In this document: positions 25,996 to 35,052 of the stretch, one piece after another | How the letters are laid out: each line of letters opens with the position of its first letter | Numbering within the stretch: position 1 is the stretch's first letter | Assembly (NCBI RefSeq): GCF_900186465.1 | Contig: NZ_LT891959.1 | Span: 704,921-768,920, forward strand | Length of the DNA stretch: 64,000 bases | Source: Centipeda felix | GTDB lineage: Bacteria > Bacillota > Negativicutes > Selenomonadales > Selenomonadaceae | Direction: 5' to 3' | Notes under the pieces: generated by a model | What the model was told of the DNA's origin: nothing | Database searches by the model: none | What the model saw: the letters and a program-made list of their open reading frames with translations, nothing else | Program-made: the position numbers and the translations under genes

Positions 25996-27513
25996 ATGAA
26001 CAAGATACTCAACCGCCTATGCGCACTCGGACTCGCCGCGCTCTCCTTTGCCCTCCTCGGCTGCGGCACACAGAATGCGGCAACCGAGAAAAAAATCATC
26101 CATGTCGGCGGAACGCTCGACGTAACGGACAGTACAATGGATCCCGCAAAGGAGTGGGCCGGCTGGTTCGTTCTGCGCTGCGGCATCGGCGAGACACTGT
26201 TTCGTCTGGATGACGAGATGCGTCCGCAGCCATGGCTGGCAGAGCGTGCCGAAAACATCAGCCCGACCGACTGGCGCATCACGCTGAAAGATAACGTTGT
26301 CTTCTCCAATGGGGAAAAAATGACCGCCGAGAAAGTCGCTGCCTCTCTGCAGCGCACGGCGGAGGTCAATCCGCGTGCCGCATGGCTGCGCGGTGCAGCG
26401 TACACAGCCGACGGGAACGTCCTCACCATCCGCACGAAAGAGCCGTATGCGACACTGGTGAACGACCTCTGTGACCCGTACGCCATCATCCTCGATGTCG
26501 CAGGCACGGAGGATTTTGATCAGGCCCCCATCGCCACGGGCCCGTTCACCCTTGCCTCCTACGAGCCCTACCTCTCCGCCGTCATGACGCGAAATGAGCA
26601 CTACTGGGACGGCACGGTACGCGCAGACGAAGTAATCTACACGAAGATTCCCGACCCTGCCGCTCTCGCCATGGCACTTGAGAGCGGAGAGATCGACGCC
26701 GCCCTCGACCTCAATCCTGAGGATGCGGAGACGATTGCCGCATCGGACAAATTCACCCTCATCCGCACGCCGCAGGCGCGCGTCTATCAGCTCTATATGA
26801 ATTTCGACCGTCTCACCGACCCCGCCGTGCGTACGGCGATCATGTGCGGCGTCGACAAGGACATCATCGGGACACAGTACCTCAAGGGCGGCATGACCGC
26901 CGCGAGCGGTGCCTTTCTCCCATCGACGCCCTACCGTGCTCCGGCACCGCTCTCCTATGACCTCCAAAAGGCGCGTGCACTCCTCGCTGCGGCGGGCTAT
27001 CAGGACAGCGACGGCGACGGCATCGTCGAGAAGAACGGCGTCCCGCTCGTCATCGGTCTCAGCATCTACCGTCGCCTCTCCTCGGAGGCTATCGCCACGG
27101 AGATGCAGGCACAGCTCCGCCATGTCGGGATAAAGATCGAGGTACATCCGCACGAGAAGTCCACCTTCTTTAGCAGCGGTGACTTTGACCTCGGTATCTA
27201 CTCCGTCGTCACCATGCCGACGGGCGACCCCTACGCCTTCCTGCGCGACGCGGTAGGCAGTACGGGCGTTGCCAACTATGGGCGCTACCGCAGTGCCGCC
27301 GCAGATCAGGCCCTGACGCAGCTTGCGGTCACCTTTGACCCCGCACAGCGCATCCAGCTCGTCAACCAGATCCAGCAGCAGGTGATCGACGACCGCGCGA
27401 TGGACTTCATCGGATTCAACACCATGCAGGTCGGCATGGCGAAGGGCCTGCGCGGTCTCCTCTCTACGCCCTCGGACTACTATCAGGTAACCAAAGACCT
27501 GGACAAAGAATAA
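25996..27513 (+). CDS. Nickel/peptide-type substrate-binding lipoprotein
   Basis: 505 residues, extracytoplasmic binding protein of SBP family 5. A lipoprotein signal is visible: ILNRLCALGLAALSFALLGC with the acylated Cys at about residue 20. Family marks are RCGIGETLFRLDDEMRPQPW, ITLKDNVVFSNGEKMTAEKV and ATGPFTLASYEPY. The WAGWFVLRCGIGETLF segment resembles NikA/CntA-type nickel-binding proteins more than oligopeptide binders, so nickel or a metal chelate is a reasonable guess, not proof. The ATG at 25996 follows CAGGAGGAAGAACA. Confidence 0.87.
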   Translation: MNKILNRLCALGLAALSFALLGCGTQNAATEKKIIHVGGTLDVTDSTMDPAKEWAGWFVLRCGIGETLFRLDDEMRPQPWLAERAENISPTDWRITLKDNVVFSNGEKMTAEKVAASLQRTAEVNPRAAWLRGAAYTADGNVLTIRTKEPYATLVNDLCDPYAIILDVAGTEDFDQAPIATGPFTLASYEPYLSAVMTRNEHYWDGTVRADEVIYTKIPDPAALAMALESGEIDAALDLNPEDAETIAASDKFTLIRTPQARVYQLYMNFDRLTDPAVRTAIMCGVDKDIIGTQYLKGGMTAASGAFLPSTPYRAPAPLSYDLQKARALLAAAGYQDSDGDGIVEKNGVPLVIGLSIYRRLSSEAIATEMQAQLRHVGIKIEVHPHEKSTFFSSGDFDLGIYSVVTMPTGDPYAFLRDAVGSTGVANYGRYRSAAADQALTQLAVTFDPAQRIQLVNQIQQQVIDDRAMDFIGFNTMQVGMAKGLRGLLSTPSDYYQVTKDLDKE

Positions 27514-29133
27514 ATGGCTGAAAAAAACGAATGCCATGGGACGCCTTCCCTCCTGCAGATCGACGGGCTATGCGCAGGGTACGGGGACAGTGCCATCCTG
27601 CACGACATCACGCTGCAGGTCGCGCCGGGTGAGGTGCTCGGCATCGTCGGTGCGAGCGGCAGCGGCAAGTCCACCCTGCTCAAAGCAATCATGGGCATAC
27701 GCGAAACAGGGCTCATCCGCCGCGCGGGCACGATCCGATTCGACGGGCGCGAGCTGGCTGCGTGCACAGCGGAAGACTACCGCCGTTTGCGCGGCGCGGA
27801 AATGGGCATCGTATTTCAGCACGCGGGTGCGTCACTGAACCCGACGCGCCGCATCAGGACACAGTTTGCCGAGGCGATGCGGGCACACGGCACATACGCA
27901 GATGCGGAGATCACGGAGCGCGCGGCAGAGCTCCTGCGCCGCATGGGCTTCACTGACGCCGATCACATCCTCGACGCCTATCCCTTCACACTGTCAGGTG
28001 GGATGGCGCAGCGCGCCGCGATAGCACTCGCACTCGTCCTGCGGCCGCGCCTCCTGCTCGCCGACGAACCGACCTCGGCACTCGATGCCGCGCTCCAGCG
28101 GCAGATGCTCCAAATCCTGCGCACCATGCGCGACGAGGACGGCACAGCAATGCTCCTCGTCACGCACAATATCGGCGTGCTGCGCCACATCGCCGACCGT
28201 GCCGCCGTCATGAAGCACGGACGCATCATCGAACAGGGCGCAACGGCGGAGCTGCTGGCCCATCCGCAGTGTGCGGACACCAAGAATCTGCTTGCCTCTG
28301 TCCCCCGGATCAGCGTGCTCCCGCAGATCCCATCCCGCACACAGATCAGTTCTCCGAAAAGCACGTCCTGCACGAAGCCCCCGCTCCTGCGCTTTGAAAA
28401 CGTCTCCATGCACTTTGACGGAGACACTGCGCGGACGCAGGCGGTCGATGCCATGACCTTCTCTCTGTATGAACGCGAACGCCTCGGTCTCGTCGGCGCA
28501 AGCGGCAGCGGAAAGACCACTGCAGCGAAGCTCCTCACAGGACTGCTCACCCCGACAGAGGGACGCATCCTGCTCGCGGGGAAAAACGTCGTCGGCGCAT
28601 CGGGCCGTGTGCGCAAAGAGCTCTGCCGCCGTATCCAGATGGTGTTTCAGGACGCACATGGCTCGTTCAACCCGCGCCGCAGCATCGGTGCAGCGATCCG
28701 CGAAACCATCTGTAACCTCTGCCCGTCCGATACCCAGTCCGTCGACCGCCGCGTCGCCGCCCTCCTCGATGAAGTGGAACTCCCGGCCTCCTACGCCACG
28801 CGGTACCCGCACGAGGTCAGCGGCGGCGAGTGTCAACGCGCCGCCATCGCACGCGCGATGGCAGTATCACCTGACATCCTCATCTGTGACGAAGCGACCT
28901 CGGCACTCGATACCTGTGTGCAGGAGAAAATCATCACGCTCCTCCGTCGCCTGCAAAAAGAGCACGGCATGAGCCTCCTCTTCATCTCCCACGACCTCCC
29001 CCTCGTCAGCTCCATCACCGATCGCATCCTCATCTTGCGGCACGGACGCATCATCGAACAGGGCAGAACGGCAGACATCCTGCGCGAACCGCATGAGCGC
29101 GATACCAAGGAGCTGCTGCACGCCGTATTATAG
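27514..29133 (+). CDS. Fused double ABC ATPase (DppD-DppF/NikD-NikE type)
   Basis: 539 residues holding two complete ATPase domains that are usually separate proteins. The first has Walker A GASGSGKST and signature LSGGMAQR; the second begins near residue 290 with Walker A GASGSGKTT, signature VSGGECQR and Walker B ILICDEATSALD. The ATG follows the binding-protein stop TAA without a gap, so translation is probably coupled. The first signature (LSGGM) is slightly non-canonical, as in NikD/DppD. The stop TAG runs into a family B fragment. Confidence 0.9.
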   Translation: MAEKNECHGTPSLLQIDGLCAGYGDSAILHDITLQVAPGEVLGIVGASGSGKSTLLKAIMGIRETGLIRRAGTIRFDGRELAACTAEDYRRLRGAEMGIVFQHAGASLNPTRRIRTQFAEAMRAHGTYADAEITERAAELLRRMGFTDADHILDAYPFTLSGGMAQRAAIALALVLRPRLLLADEPTSALDAALQRQMLQILRTMRDEDGTAMLLVTHNIGVLRHIADRAAVMKHGRIIEQGATAELLAHPQCADTKNLLASVPRISVLPQIPSRTQISSPKSTSCTKPPLLRFENVSMHFDGDTARTQAVDAMTFSLYERERLGLVGASGSGKTTAAKLLTGLLTPTEGRILLAGKNVVGASGRVRKELCRRIQMVFQDAHGSFNPRRSIGAAIRETICNLCPSDTQSVDRRVAALLDEVELPASYATRYPHEVSGGECQRAAIARAMAVSPDILICDEATSALDTCVQEKIITLLRRLQKEHGMSLLFISHDLPLVSSITDRILILRHGRIIEQGRTADILREPHERDTKELLHAVL

Positions 29134-29160
29134 GGAAGCACTGATAAACAAGCTCCCTAT
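29131..29160. repeat. Family B end fragment forming a hairpin between convergent genes
   Basis: GGAAGCACTGATAAA, the left end of family B, is present without a full right end. TAGGGA and TCCCTA close a small hairpin and contain the stop codons of the convergent genes on both sides. Confidence 0.6.
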
Positions 29161-29918
29161 CTCCCCACCGCGTAAAAAATCACATGTGTACCATCCTCGG
29201 AGATGCCGATGATGTCCGCGCGCGGGCGGTCAAAATCATCGCTGCTGTTCCACACATAGAAGGCATACTTCCCCGTCAGCTCCTCCCACTTTGCCGGATG
29301 CGGCACATAGTCAAAGAAAATGCGCTGCCAAAGGGGAAGCGCGGCAAAGCGCGGAAGCACCTTGCTCTCGTCCACCACGATCCGCGGCACACGGATCGTA
29401 TTGTTGATATAGGGATGCCGCGTGCGCAGTTCTGAGCGCTCGCGCCCCTGCAGCTCATATTTGCGGATATTTTCCTTTGTATCACCAAAGGAAAGATACG
29501 ACTCATCCCATCCCCGCCCAAAGCTGACGCGGCTCCACACCGTGACATCATACGCTGTCGACGGAATCTCATGCGGGAAAAAATCGCGCCGTATCTCCGC
29601 ATAGTTCTCCCGCCCATTCGGCGAGAAATCGGAATAGAAAAAATACCCGATAAAGATCGATGCCGTCATGGCTCCGACCACACAGAGCGAAAAAGCGATG
29701 CCGATCATCAACTGGCCCAAGTCGCCAAGCCTGCGCCCGAGGAAATAGACCAAGAGCGTGAGGAGCGCCATCAGGACAGCGACATAGGCAGAGCCAAAAT
29801 CTTGGATAAATCCACAGCAAAAAAGACCGATCACCAAAAAGGCCGCTGGCGGACGAAATGCACGCAGATTCTCCCATAATATCTGTGCAATACGAAAAAA
29901 CCTCCTGAACCTCTGCAT
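29157..29918 (-). CDS. Membrane-anchored protein of unknown function
   Basis: 253 residues. I do not recognise the family. The N-terminal ~95 residues hold about three hydrophobic segments (AFLVIGLFCCGFI, YVAVLMALLTLLVYFLG, IGIAFSLCVVGAMTASIFIG); the rest is soluble with several Trp and Tyr and no obvious catalytic motif. The start follows GGGGGAGGTT, a strong ribosome-binding site. It converges with the ABC ATPase gene and lies downstream of hcp, separated from it by a terminator, so it is probably transcribed alone. Confidence 0.75.
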   Translation of the reverse strand: MQRFRRFFRIAQILWENLRAFRPPAAFLVIGLFCCGFIQDFGSAYVAVLMALLTLLVYFLGRRLGDLGQLMIGIAFSLCVVGAMTASIFIGYFFYSDFSPNGRENYAEIRRDFFPHEIPSTAYDVTVWSRVSFGRGWDESYLSFGDTKENIRKYELQGRERSELRTRHPYINNTIRVPRIVVDESKVLPRFAALPLWQRIFFDYVPHPAKWEELTGKYAFYVWNSSDDFDRPRADIIGISEDGTHVIFYAVGR

Positions 29919-29982
29919 AACCTCCCCCTTACATTTTCTAATCTCTCTATCATACGTATCATATCATAAACACAACAATAAT

Positions 29983-30014
29983 AAAAGCGTCTGCCATGCA
30001 CGACAGACGCTTTT
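29983..30014 (-). terminator. Terminator of hcp
   Basis: AAAAGCGTCTG/CAGACGCTTTT, an 11-bp perfect stem with a 10-nt loop, T-rich on both sides. It lies 23 bp past the hcp stop and could also work on the + strand. Confidence 0.85.
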
Positions 30015-30037
30015 TTCAAAAATCAATGATGGCTGGC

Positions 30038-31684
30038 TTATACCGCCGCACCCTCGATGCCGAACGCTCTCATGTCATCCGCCACATTCGTGATGCCGCC
30101 GATGCCGAACGTCTCCACAAGCACCTTTGCCACATTCGGCGAAAGGAATGCGGGCAGCGTCGGACCGAGGTGGATGTTCTTCACGCCGAGGTGGAGCAGG
30201 GCAAGCAGAACGATAACCGCCTTCTGTTCATACCACGCGATGTTGTACACCACGGGCAGCTTGTTCACATCGTCAAGACCGAACACTTCCTTCAGCTTCA
30301 GTGCGATGAGGGCAAGCGAGTAGGAGTCGTTGCACTGTCCTGCATCGAGCACGCGCGGAATGCCGCCGATGTCGCCGAGATTCTTCTTGATGTACTTGTA
30401 CTTTGCGCAGCCCGCCGTCAGGATCACCGTATCCTTCGGCAGTGCCTCAGCGAAGTCCGCATAGTACTCACGCGACTTCATACGGCCGTCGCAGCCCGCC
30501 ATCACGACGAACTTTTTGATCGCGCCGCTCTTGACGGCCTCGACTACCTTGTCCGCCACAGCAAAGACCTGCTCATGGGCAAACCCGCCGACGATCTCGC
30601 CCGTCTCCAGCTCCGTCGGAGGTGCACACTTCTTCGCGCACTCGATGACAGGCGTGAAATCCTTCTCGCCGTTCACGAGGGGAATATGCGTGCAGCCCTC
30701 CACGCCGACCGCCGCCGTCGTGAAGAGACGGTTCTTGTAGCTGTCCTTCGGCGGCACAACGCAGTTCGTCGTCATGAGGATCGGCCCGTTGAACTTCTCG
30801 AACTCCTCCTTCTGCTGCCACCACGCATTGCCATAGTTGCCGACGAGATTGTCGTACTTCTTGAACTTTGGATAGTAGTGCGCAGGAATCATCTCGCCGT
30901 GCGTGTAGACATCGACGCCCGTCCCCTTCGTCTGCTCGAGGAGACGCTCGAGATCCTTGAGATCATGACCTGAGATGAGAATGCCGGGGCGGTTTCTGAC
31001 GCCAAGCTTCACCTTCGAAATCTCGGGGTTGCCGTAGCTCTCCGTATTCGCCTTGTCAAGGAGCGCCATGCCCGCAACGCCCCACTTGCCCGTCTCAAGG
31101 ACAAGCGCTGTCAGCGCATCGCCGTCCAGCGAATCGTCGAGGAGTTTTGCGAGGGCGCTCTGCAGGAACGCATCCACTTCCTCATCCTCATAACCGAGTG
31201 CATTTGCATGCTCCATGTACGCCGAAAGTCCCTTCAGTCCGTACATCGTCAGCTCACGCAGACTGCGCACATCCTCATTCTCCGTTGCGAGCACGCCGAC
31301 CGTCTTGGCCTTCGCCGCAAAGTCCGCACGCGCGCCCGTCCACTGCGCCGCCGCCGGGAGACTCGACACATCGCCAAGCTCACGCAGAAGCTGTGCCTTC
31401 AGTGCGAGGCTCTCCTCGATCACATCCATGATCGCCTCGCGGTCAAAATTGGCATTCGTGATCGTCACGAACAGATTCATCGTAATGCGGTGATTCGTCT
31501 CCACTGAGACCTTCTTGCCCGCCGCACGCAGCGCCGTCGTCACCGCACCAAGCCCCTTCGTGACATAGACGAGGAGATCCTGCATCTCCGCGACATCCGG
31601 TTTCTTGCCGCAGACGCCCTGCACCGTGCAGCCCTTTCCGCCTGCCGTCTCCTGACACTGAAAGCAAAACATCTTAGCATCCAT
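30038..31684 (-). CDS. hcp: Hybrid cluster protein (NO/hydroxylamine reductase)
   Basis: 548 residues, cytoplasmic iron-sulphur enzyme that reduces nitric oxide or hydroxylamine. The N-terminal cysteines [13 protein letters not shown] then VQGVC have spacing C-x2-C-x8-C-x5-C, which binds a [4Fe-4S] cluster as in strict anaerobes. Later hybrid-cluster ligands are in [14 protein letters not shown] and [11 protein letters not shown]. The frame is open nine codons further up, but the ATG at 31684 follows GAAAGGAGAGTTATCT. A promoter and a CRP/FNR-type palindrome lie upstream, suggesting induction by nitrosative stress. Confidence 0.96.
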   Translation of the reverse strand: MDAKMFCFQCQETAGGKGCTVQGVCGKKPDVAEMQDLLVYVTKGLGAVTTALRAAGKKVSVETNHRITMNLFVTITNANFDREAIMDVIEESLALKAQLLRELGDVSSLPAAAQWTGARADFAAKAKTVGVLATENEDVRSLRELTMYGLKGLSAYMEHANALGYEDEEVDAFLQSALAKLLDDSLDGDALTALVLETGKWGVAGMALLDKANTESYGNPEISKVKLGVRNRPGILISGHDLKDLERLLEQTKGTGVDVYTHGEMIPAHYYPKFKKYDNLVGNYGNAWWQQKEEFEKFNGPILMTTNCVVPPKDSYKNRLFTTAAVGVEGCTHIPLVNGEKDFTPVIECAKKCAPPTELETGEIVGGFAHEQVFAVADKVVEAVKSGAIKKFVVMAGCDGRMKSREYYADFAEALPKDTVILTAGCAKYKYIKKNLGDIGGIPRVLDAGQCNDSYSLALIALKLKEVFGLDDVNKLPVVYNIAWYEQKAVIVLLALLHLGVKNIHLGPTLPAFLSPNVAKVLVETFGIGGITNVADDMRAFGIEGAAV

Positions 31685-31725
31685 AGATAACTCTCCTTTG
31701 CGAAAATCCACATTTCTTGTGTCCG

Positions 31726-31731
31726 ATTATA
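31726..31731 (-). promoter_or_regulatory. -10 box of hcp
   Basis: Perfect TATAAT on the minus strand, 41 bp before the start codon. No good -35 hexamer sits 17 bp upstream (CGTCGA), which fits a promoter that depends on an activator. Confidence 0.65.
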
Positions 31732-31753
31732 GCAAAGGGAATACTCCATCGAC

Positions 31754-31767
31754 GTAACATATGTTAC
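31754..31767. promoter_or_regulatory. CRP/FNR-family (HcpR-like) activator site
   Basis: GTAACATATGTTAC is a perfect 14-bp palindrome centred about 41.5 bp before the predicted hcp start point, the class II activator position. As I recall, the GTAAC-N4-GTTAC form is that described for HcpR in Clostridia and relatives. The regulator gene is not in the window. Confidence 0.65.
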
Positions 31768-31790
31768 TAGAGAATAATCAATAGTAGTTC

Positions 31791-32591
31791 TCAGTTTATG
31801 TAATAGTCCACTGGGAATCCTTCATCAAACGCCTGTATATCCGCCAGCGAATCGAATTCATAAATGATGCCGTCTGCATACTCCCGCCGCTCGAGCGCGA
31901 GTTCCTCAATATGGCGCATATAGAACTGCTCCCAGAGCAGACCGCGCACGGATGGATCCTGCTCATACGCCTCGCGCAGGAGCGCAGCAAAACGCGCGCT
32001 GAACGCCCGCGAGAAGTATGCCTGCCCGAGCATATACCATCCATGCGCTCCGCCGATCTGCACCTCGGTGATGCGTCCATTGCCGTCCACGGTGAGATAG
32101 TACTCCTCGCTGGGTGTATCGCCATACACCGACGCATAGTAGGAGCGGTAGACATACGGTGTAAAAACATTCTCCGTAAAGTAATTGTCTGCCGAGCATA
32201 TATAGGTATTATCGAGCACGTCGAGCACACGAAAAATGGACGACGTATTGTTGCAGCAATGATAGTCCTCATTGTCGACCAGATGAATGTGCGGATCCGA
32301 TGCCAGATAGGAAAATTGTTCCTTCAGATATCCGACGACGAGAAATATGTCTGCAATTCCCGCCGCGCGGAGCTGTGCGATCTGACGCTCGACCAGCACC
32401 TCACCGCGGACGCGCAGAAGCCCCTTCGGCGTATGGTCTGTGATGGGCGCAAGACGACTGCCATAACCTGCCGCCATCAGTACCGCATTTGTCACGCGAT
32501 AGGGGGCAAGGCGTTCCGCTGCCTGTGCCCGCCGCACGGCATCATCCGCATCAAGCGATGCGATTGCCGCATCAAATGCATCTTTGGTCAT
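31791..32591 (-). CDS. licC: LicC-like CTP:phosphocholine cytidylyltransferase
   Basis: 266 residues. The nucleotidyltransferase core opens with NAVLMAAGYGSRLAPIT and KGLLRVRGEVLVERQI, followed by VVGYLKEQF and the acidic SADNYF, typical of LicC and similar sugar/choline-phosphate nucleotidyltransferases. With the choline kinase-like and LicB-like genes upstream, formation of CDP-choline is the likely reaction. An N-terminal extension of about 34 residues precedes the fold. The ATG at 32591 has GGGAGACGAT in front; one four codons upstream lacks a proper site. No LicD transferase gene is in the window. Confidence 0.8.
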   Translation of the reverse strand: MTKDAFDAAIASLDADDAVRRAQAAERLAPYRVTNAVLMAAGYGSRLAPITDHTPKGLLRVRGEVLVERQIAQLRAAGIADIFLVVGYLKEQFSYLASDPHIHLVDNEDYHCCNNTSSIFRVLDVLDNTYICSADNYFTENVFTPYVYRSYYASVYGDTPSEEYYLTVDGNGRITEVQIGGAHGWYMLGQAYFSRAFSARFAALLREAYEQDPSVRGLLWEQFYMRHIEELALERREYADGIIYEFDSLADIQAFDEGFPVDYYIN

Positions 32592-32618
32592 ATCGTCTCC
32601 CATGCCTCAATCATCGGC

Positions 32619-33545
32619 TCATTCAGAATGCGGATACAGCGATACAAGAAGGACTCCGAGAAAGACGAGGCCGCAGCCCAGCACCATCTGTCCCGAGATC
32701 TCCGCCCCGGCAATGCCCCATTGCAGCAATACGCCCCATATAATATAGGACGCATTCGTCGCCATCCCACGTGCACAGCCGATGGCACGATTGACCGCAT
32801 ACCAGAGAAAATAGGACGCGCCCGCAACAGCGCCTGCGGCGGCGAGGGTCATAAAGGGCAGAGGAGCTGCGGAAAGTGCTTGCAGAGGAGCATCGTCCGA
32901 GAAAAAGACCAGTGTGATCCCCAGCAAAACCGTTCCCGAGATGCACTCACGCAGCGTAATGGCAAGATCCGGCTCGATGTCTGCCATACCACGTACGGCC
33001 AGCACAATCTCACCGCCCCAGCAGAGAGCGGCAAGGAGCGCACACGCCATTCCCGGAAGGAGGAGCAGCGGCGCACGATCCGGCGGTACAGCCCCCGTGA
33101 TCACCCCGCCGGCAACAGCAAGAACGATACCGATGCCCATGCGCAGTGTAACCTGCTGATGCAGGAGCAGACGCGCCAAAAGACAGCCAACGACAGGGTA
33201 GAGAGCCGAGAGTGCCAGCGCATAGGTCGGTCCCGCCCACAGGATGCCAAGGCAGTAGGAGAGCTGTCCAATCGGCCCGCCAAGCAGGGCGGCGACACAG
33301 AGAAAGAGGCCGGATCGGCTAACGACCGTACGTATTGCACGAAATGTCCCGCGTAGGCCATTCACTGCGAGCAAAAAAATCGCGGCACTCATATCGTTGA
33401 CCGCCGTACAGGCGAGCGGAAAGCCAATGCCGGCAACAAGCCCTGCCCCTGCCGCCGATGCACCAACACCGTAGAGATAGTTGTTGCAGCCCCAGAGGAG
33501 TCCGCTTACGATACCGAGCATCACCCACATCGGATCGCGCACCAT
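32619..33545 (-). CDS. licB: LicB-like EamA/DMT-family transporter
   Basis: 308-residue inner-membrane protein with about ten helices in two repeats, of the drug/metabolite transporter superfamily. The opening WVMLGIVSGLLWGCNNYLYG and GAVAGASYFLWYAVNRAIG fit choline permease LicB. It lies between the kinase- and cytidylyltransferase-like genes, supporting choline uptake. The ATG shares one base with the stop of the gene before it (TGATG), with GGGAG in front, so translation is coupled. The substrate is inferred from context. Confidence 0.8.
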   Translation of the reverse strand: MVRDPMWVMLGIVSGLLWGCNNYLYGVGASAAGAGLVAGIGFPLACTAVNDMSAAIFLLAVNGLRGTFRAIRTVVSRSGLFLCVAALLGGPIGQLSYCLGILWAGPTYALALSALYPVVGCLLARLLLHQQVTLRMGIGIVLAVAGGVITGAVPPDRAPLLLLPGMACALLAALCWGGEIVLAVRGMADIEPDLAITLRECISGTVLLGITLVFFSDDAPLQALSAAPLPFMTLAAAGAVAGASYFLWYAVNRAIGCARGMATNASYIIWGVLLQWGIAGAEISGQMVLGCGLVFLGVLLVSLYPHSE

Positions 33546-34450
33546 CACAGCATCTCCCACTCTTTCCGCGCTTTGACGGCGTATTCCTTCGCGAAGCGGA
33601 ACTGACTCTCCTCGTATGGACCGAATGTCACGCCGAGCGAGCTTTTATAGACACTCCAATCGTACCAGAGGAGTCCGCCCACCGCCATATAGGTATGGAT
33701 GCGTGCACGTGCCAGAGCATCAAAGCCCTCAGGGAAGTATGCCGCGATGAGCTGCTCCGTCTCCTCCTCACGATAGTCGGCATAGATGGCAAACATAGCG
33801 ATGTCAATCAGCGGATCTGACAGACCTGCATACTCCCAATCAATCAGATAGGGGCGCTCACGCCCCTCCACAAAGAGGAAATTATCCGAGACGGCATCAA
33901 TATGGCAGAGTGTCGCCGCCTCCGCCAAAAACGGAGCGACAAAGGAGTGAAGCGAAAACACCTGTTCCCGCACGGCTATGTAGGTACTGCCTCTGCGAGC
34001 CTCCGCCGGCATCAGCGTCTCATAAAAGAGAAGCTCGGCAAACGGGTCAAATACTTTTACTCCGCGCAGCCTGCGCTCATGAAAAGAACGCAGTGCCTCC
34101 ATGCAGGAAGTGACTTCCTGCTCATTATGAGGGTCACAGACATGGGAGTGCTCATAGTAACGCGAAATCTTATACCCCGGCTGCGTACTTAGTGCCACGA
34201 TGCGCTCCGTGATGCCCGTGGCAGACAGCAGCTCATAGATCGCCTTCTCGTTTTCGCGGTCGATCAGACGCTCCGTCCCCTCTCCATTGCAGCGAAAAAT
34301 ATACTTTTTCCCATCCGCAGCAAAGAGGAACGAATCATTCGTCATACCTTCCTTCAGCGGCAGAAGAATCCCTTTGGCGGCACTCTGCCCAAAATGCAGT
34401 CGAATCGTCCGCCGGATCAACTGCTCCTGCGCTTCATTCATCGAATCCAT
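33545..34450 (-). CDS. licA: LicA-like choline kinase
   Basis: 301 residues, aminoglycoside/choline kinase fold. LPLKEGMTNDSFLFAADGKKYIFRCNG is split here as a typical LicA N-lobe (NDSFLF then KYIFR); the catalytic loop is CHIDAVSDNFLF and the metal-binding motif LIDWEYAGLSDPLIDIA. Phosphorylation of choline for transfer onto a surface glycan is the expected role. The ATG at 34450 follows AAGAAAGAAG; a GTG 15 bp upstream and an ATG 9 bp downstream are alternatives. It is first of the three lic-type genes. Confidence 0.83.
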   Translation of the reverse strand: MDSMNEAQEQLIRRTIRLHFGQSAAKGILLPLKEGMTNDSFLFAADGKKYIFRCNGEGTERLIDRENEKAIYELLSATGITERIVALSTQPGYKISRYYEHSHVCDPHNEQEVTSCMEALRSFHERRLRGVKVFDPFAELLFYETLMPAEARRGSTYIAVREQVFSLHSFVAPFLAEAATLCHIDAVSDNFLFVEGRERPYLIDWEYAGLSDPLIDIAMFAIYADYREEETEQLIAAYFPEGFDALARARIHTYMAVGGLLWYDWSVYKSSLGVTFGPYEESQFRFAKEYAVKARKEWEML

Positions 34451-34503
34451 TCTTCTTTCTTGCACATTAGGGAAGCACTTTCCTGTACCCTACTGTTCCG
34501 CTG

Positions 34504-35025
34504 TCACCACCGCGGAATATGCTCTCGAAGGGCAGGCACCAGAAGGAGTGCAAGGATGCTGTTCGCAATGCCCTCGGCAATGAGCCCCGGTGTGGAGGCA
34601 AGTGCCGCCGCCATACCGTCGTAGAGGATGGCTCCTGCGAGGGTATATCCTGCCGCCATCCAAAGGCTTGCGAGGAGAAAGGCCGCCGCGCACCGCGCGC
34701 GTCCCGCCGGAACAGCACTGCTTCGTCCCAAACGGCAGACGATCTCCGCCATGATGAGCTTGATGAGGATGGTCGGCCCTGCCCACAGTGCAAAGCCGCC
34801 GAAAATATCCGCCATCGCTGAGCCAAGGCACGCGGCGAAAAGGACGCTGCGGCGCGGTGCAAGCACGGCGAGCAGGAAGATCACGGCATCGCCGAGATGC
34901 GCGTAGCCGAGCGGAATCGGTATATGCGGCACATAGGTCGCCACAAAGACAAGAGCTGTCATCAGCCCCGTAAAGACAATCTCACGCATGGAAAATCCTG
35001 CGGCATTTCTTTCGTATGTTTTCAT
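34504..35025 (-). CDS. ECF transporter S-component-like membrane protein
   Basis: 173 residues with about five to six hydrophobic helices. The layout MREIVFTGLMTALVFVATYV, then LGDAVIFLLAVLAPRRSVL and CLGSAMADIFGGFALWAGPT, is that of small substrate-binding subunits of energy-coupling-factor importers. No EcfA/EcfT genes are nearby, so it would use a shared module. The ATG at 35025 follows GGAGGTAGAT. It is 53 bp upstream of licA and shares its direction, so its ligand may relate to choline; that is a guess. Confidence 0.7.
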   Translation of the reverse strand: MKTYERNAAGFSMREIVFTGLMTALVFVATYVPHIPIPLGYAHLGDAVIFLLAVLAPRRSVLFAACLGSAMADIFGGFALWAGPTILIKLIMAEIVCRLGRSSAVPAGRARCAAAFLLASLWMAAGYTLAGAILYDGMAAALASTPGLIAEGIANSILALLLVPALREHIPRW

Positions 35026-35052
35026 ATCTACCTCCATGAATACACTGTCTAT

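Noticed and set aside
33545-34450. Aminoglycoside phosphotransferase
   Set aside because: The fold is shared, but the LicA-like N-lobe and the LicB/LicC-like neighbours point to choline kinase.
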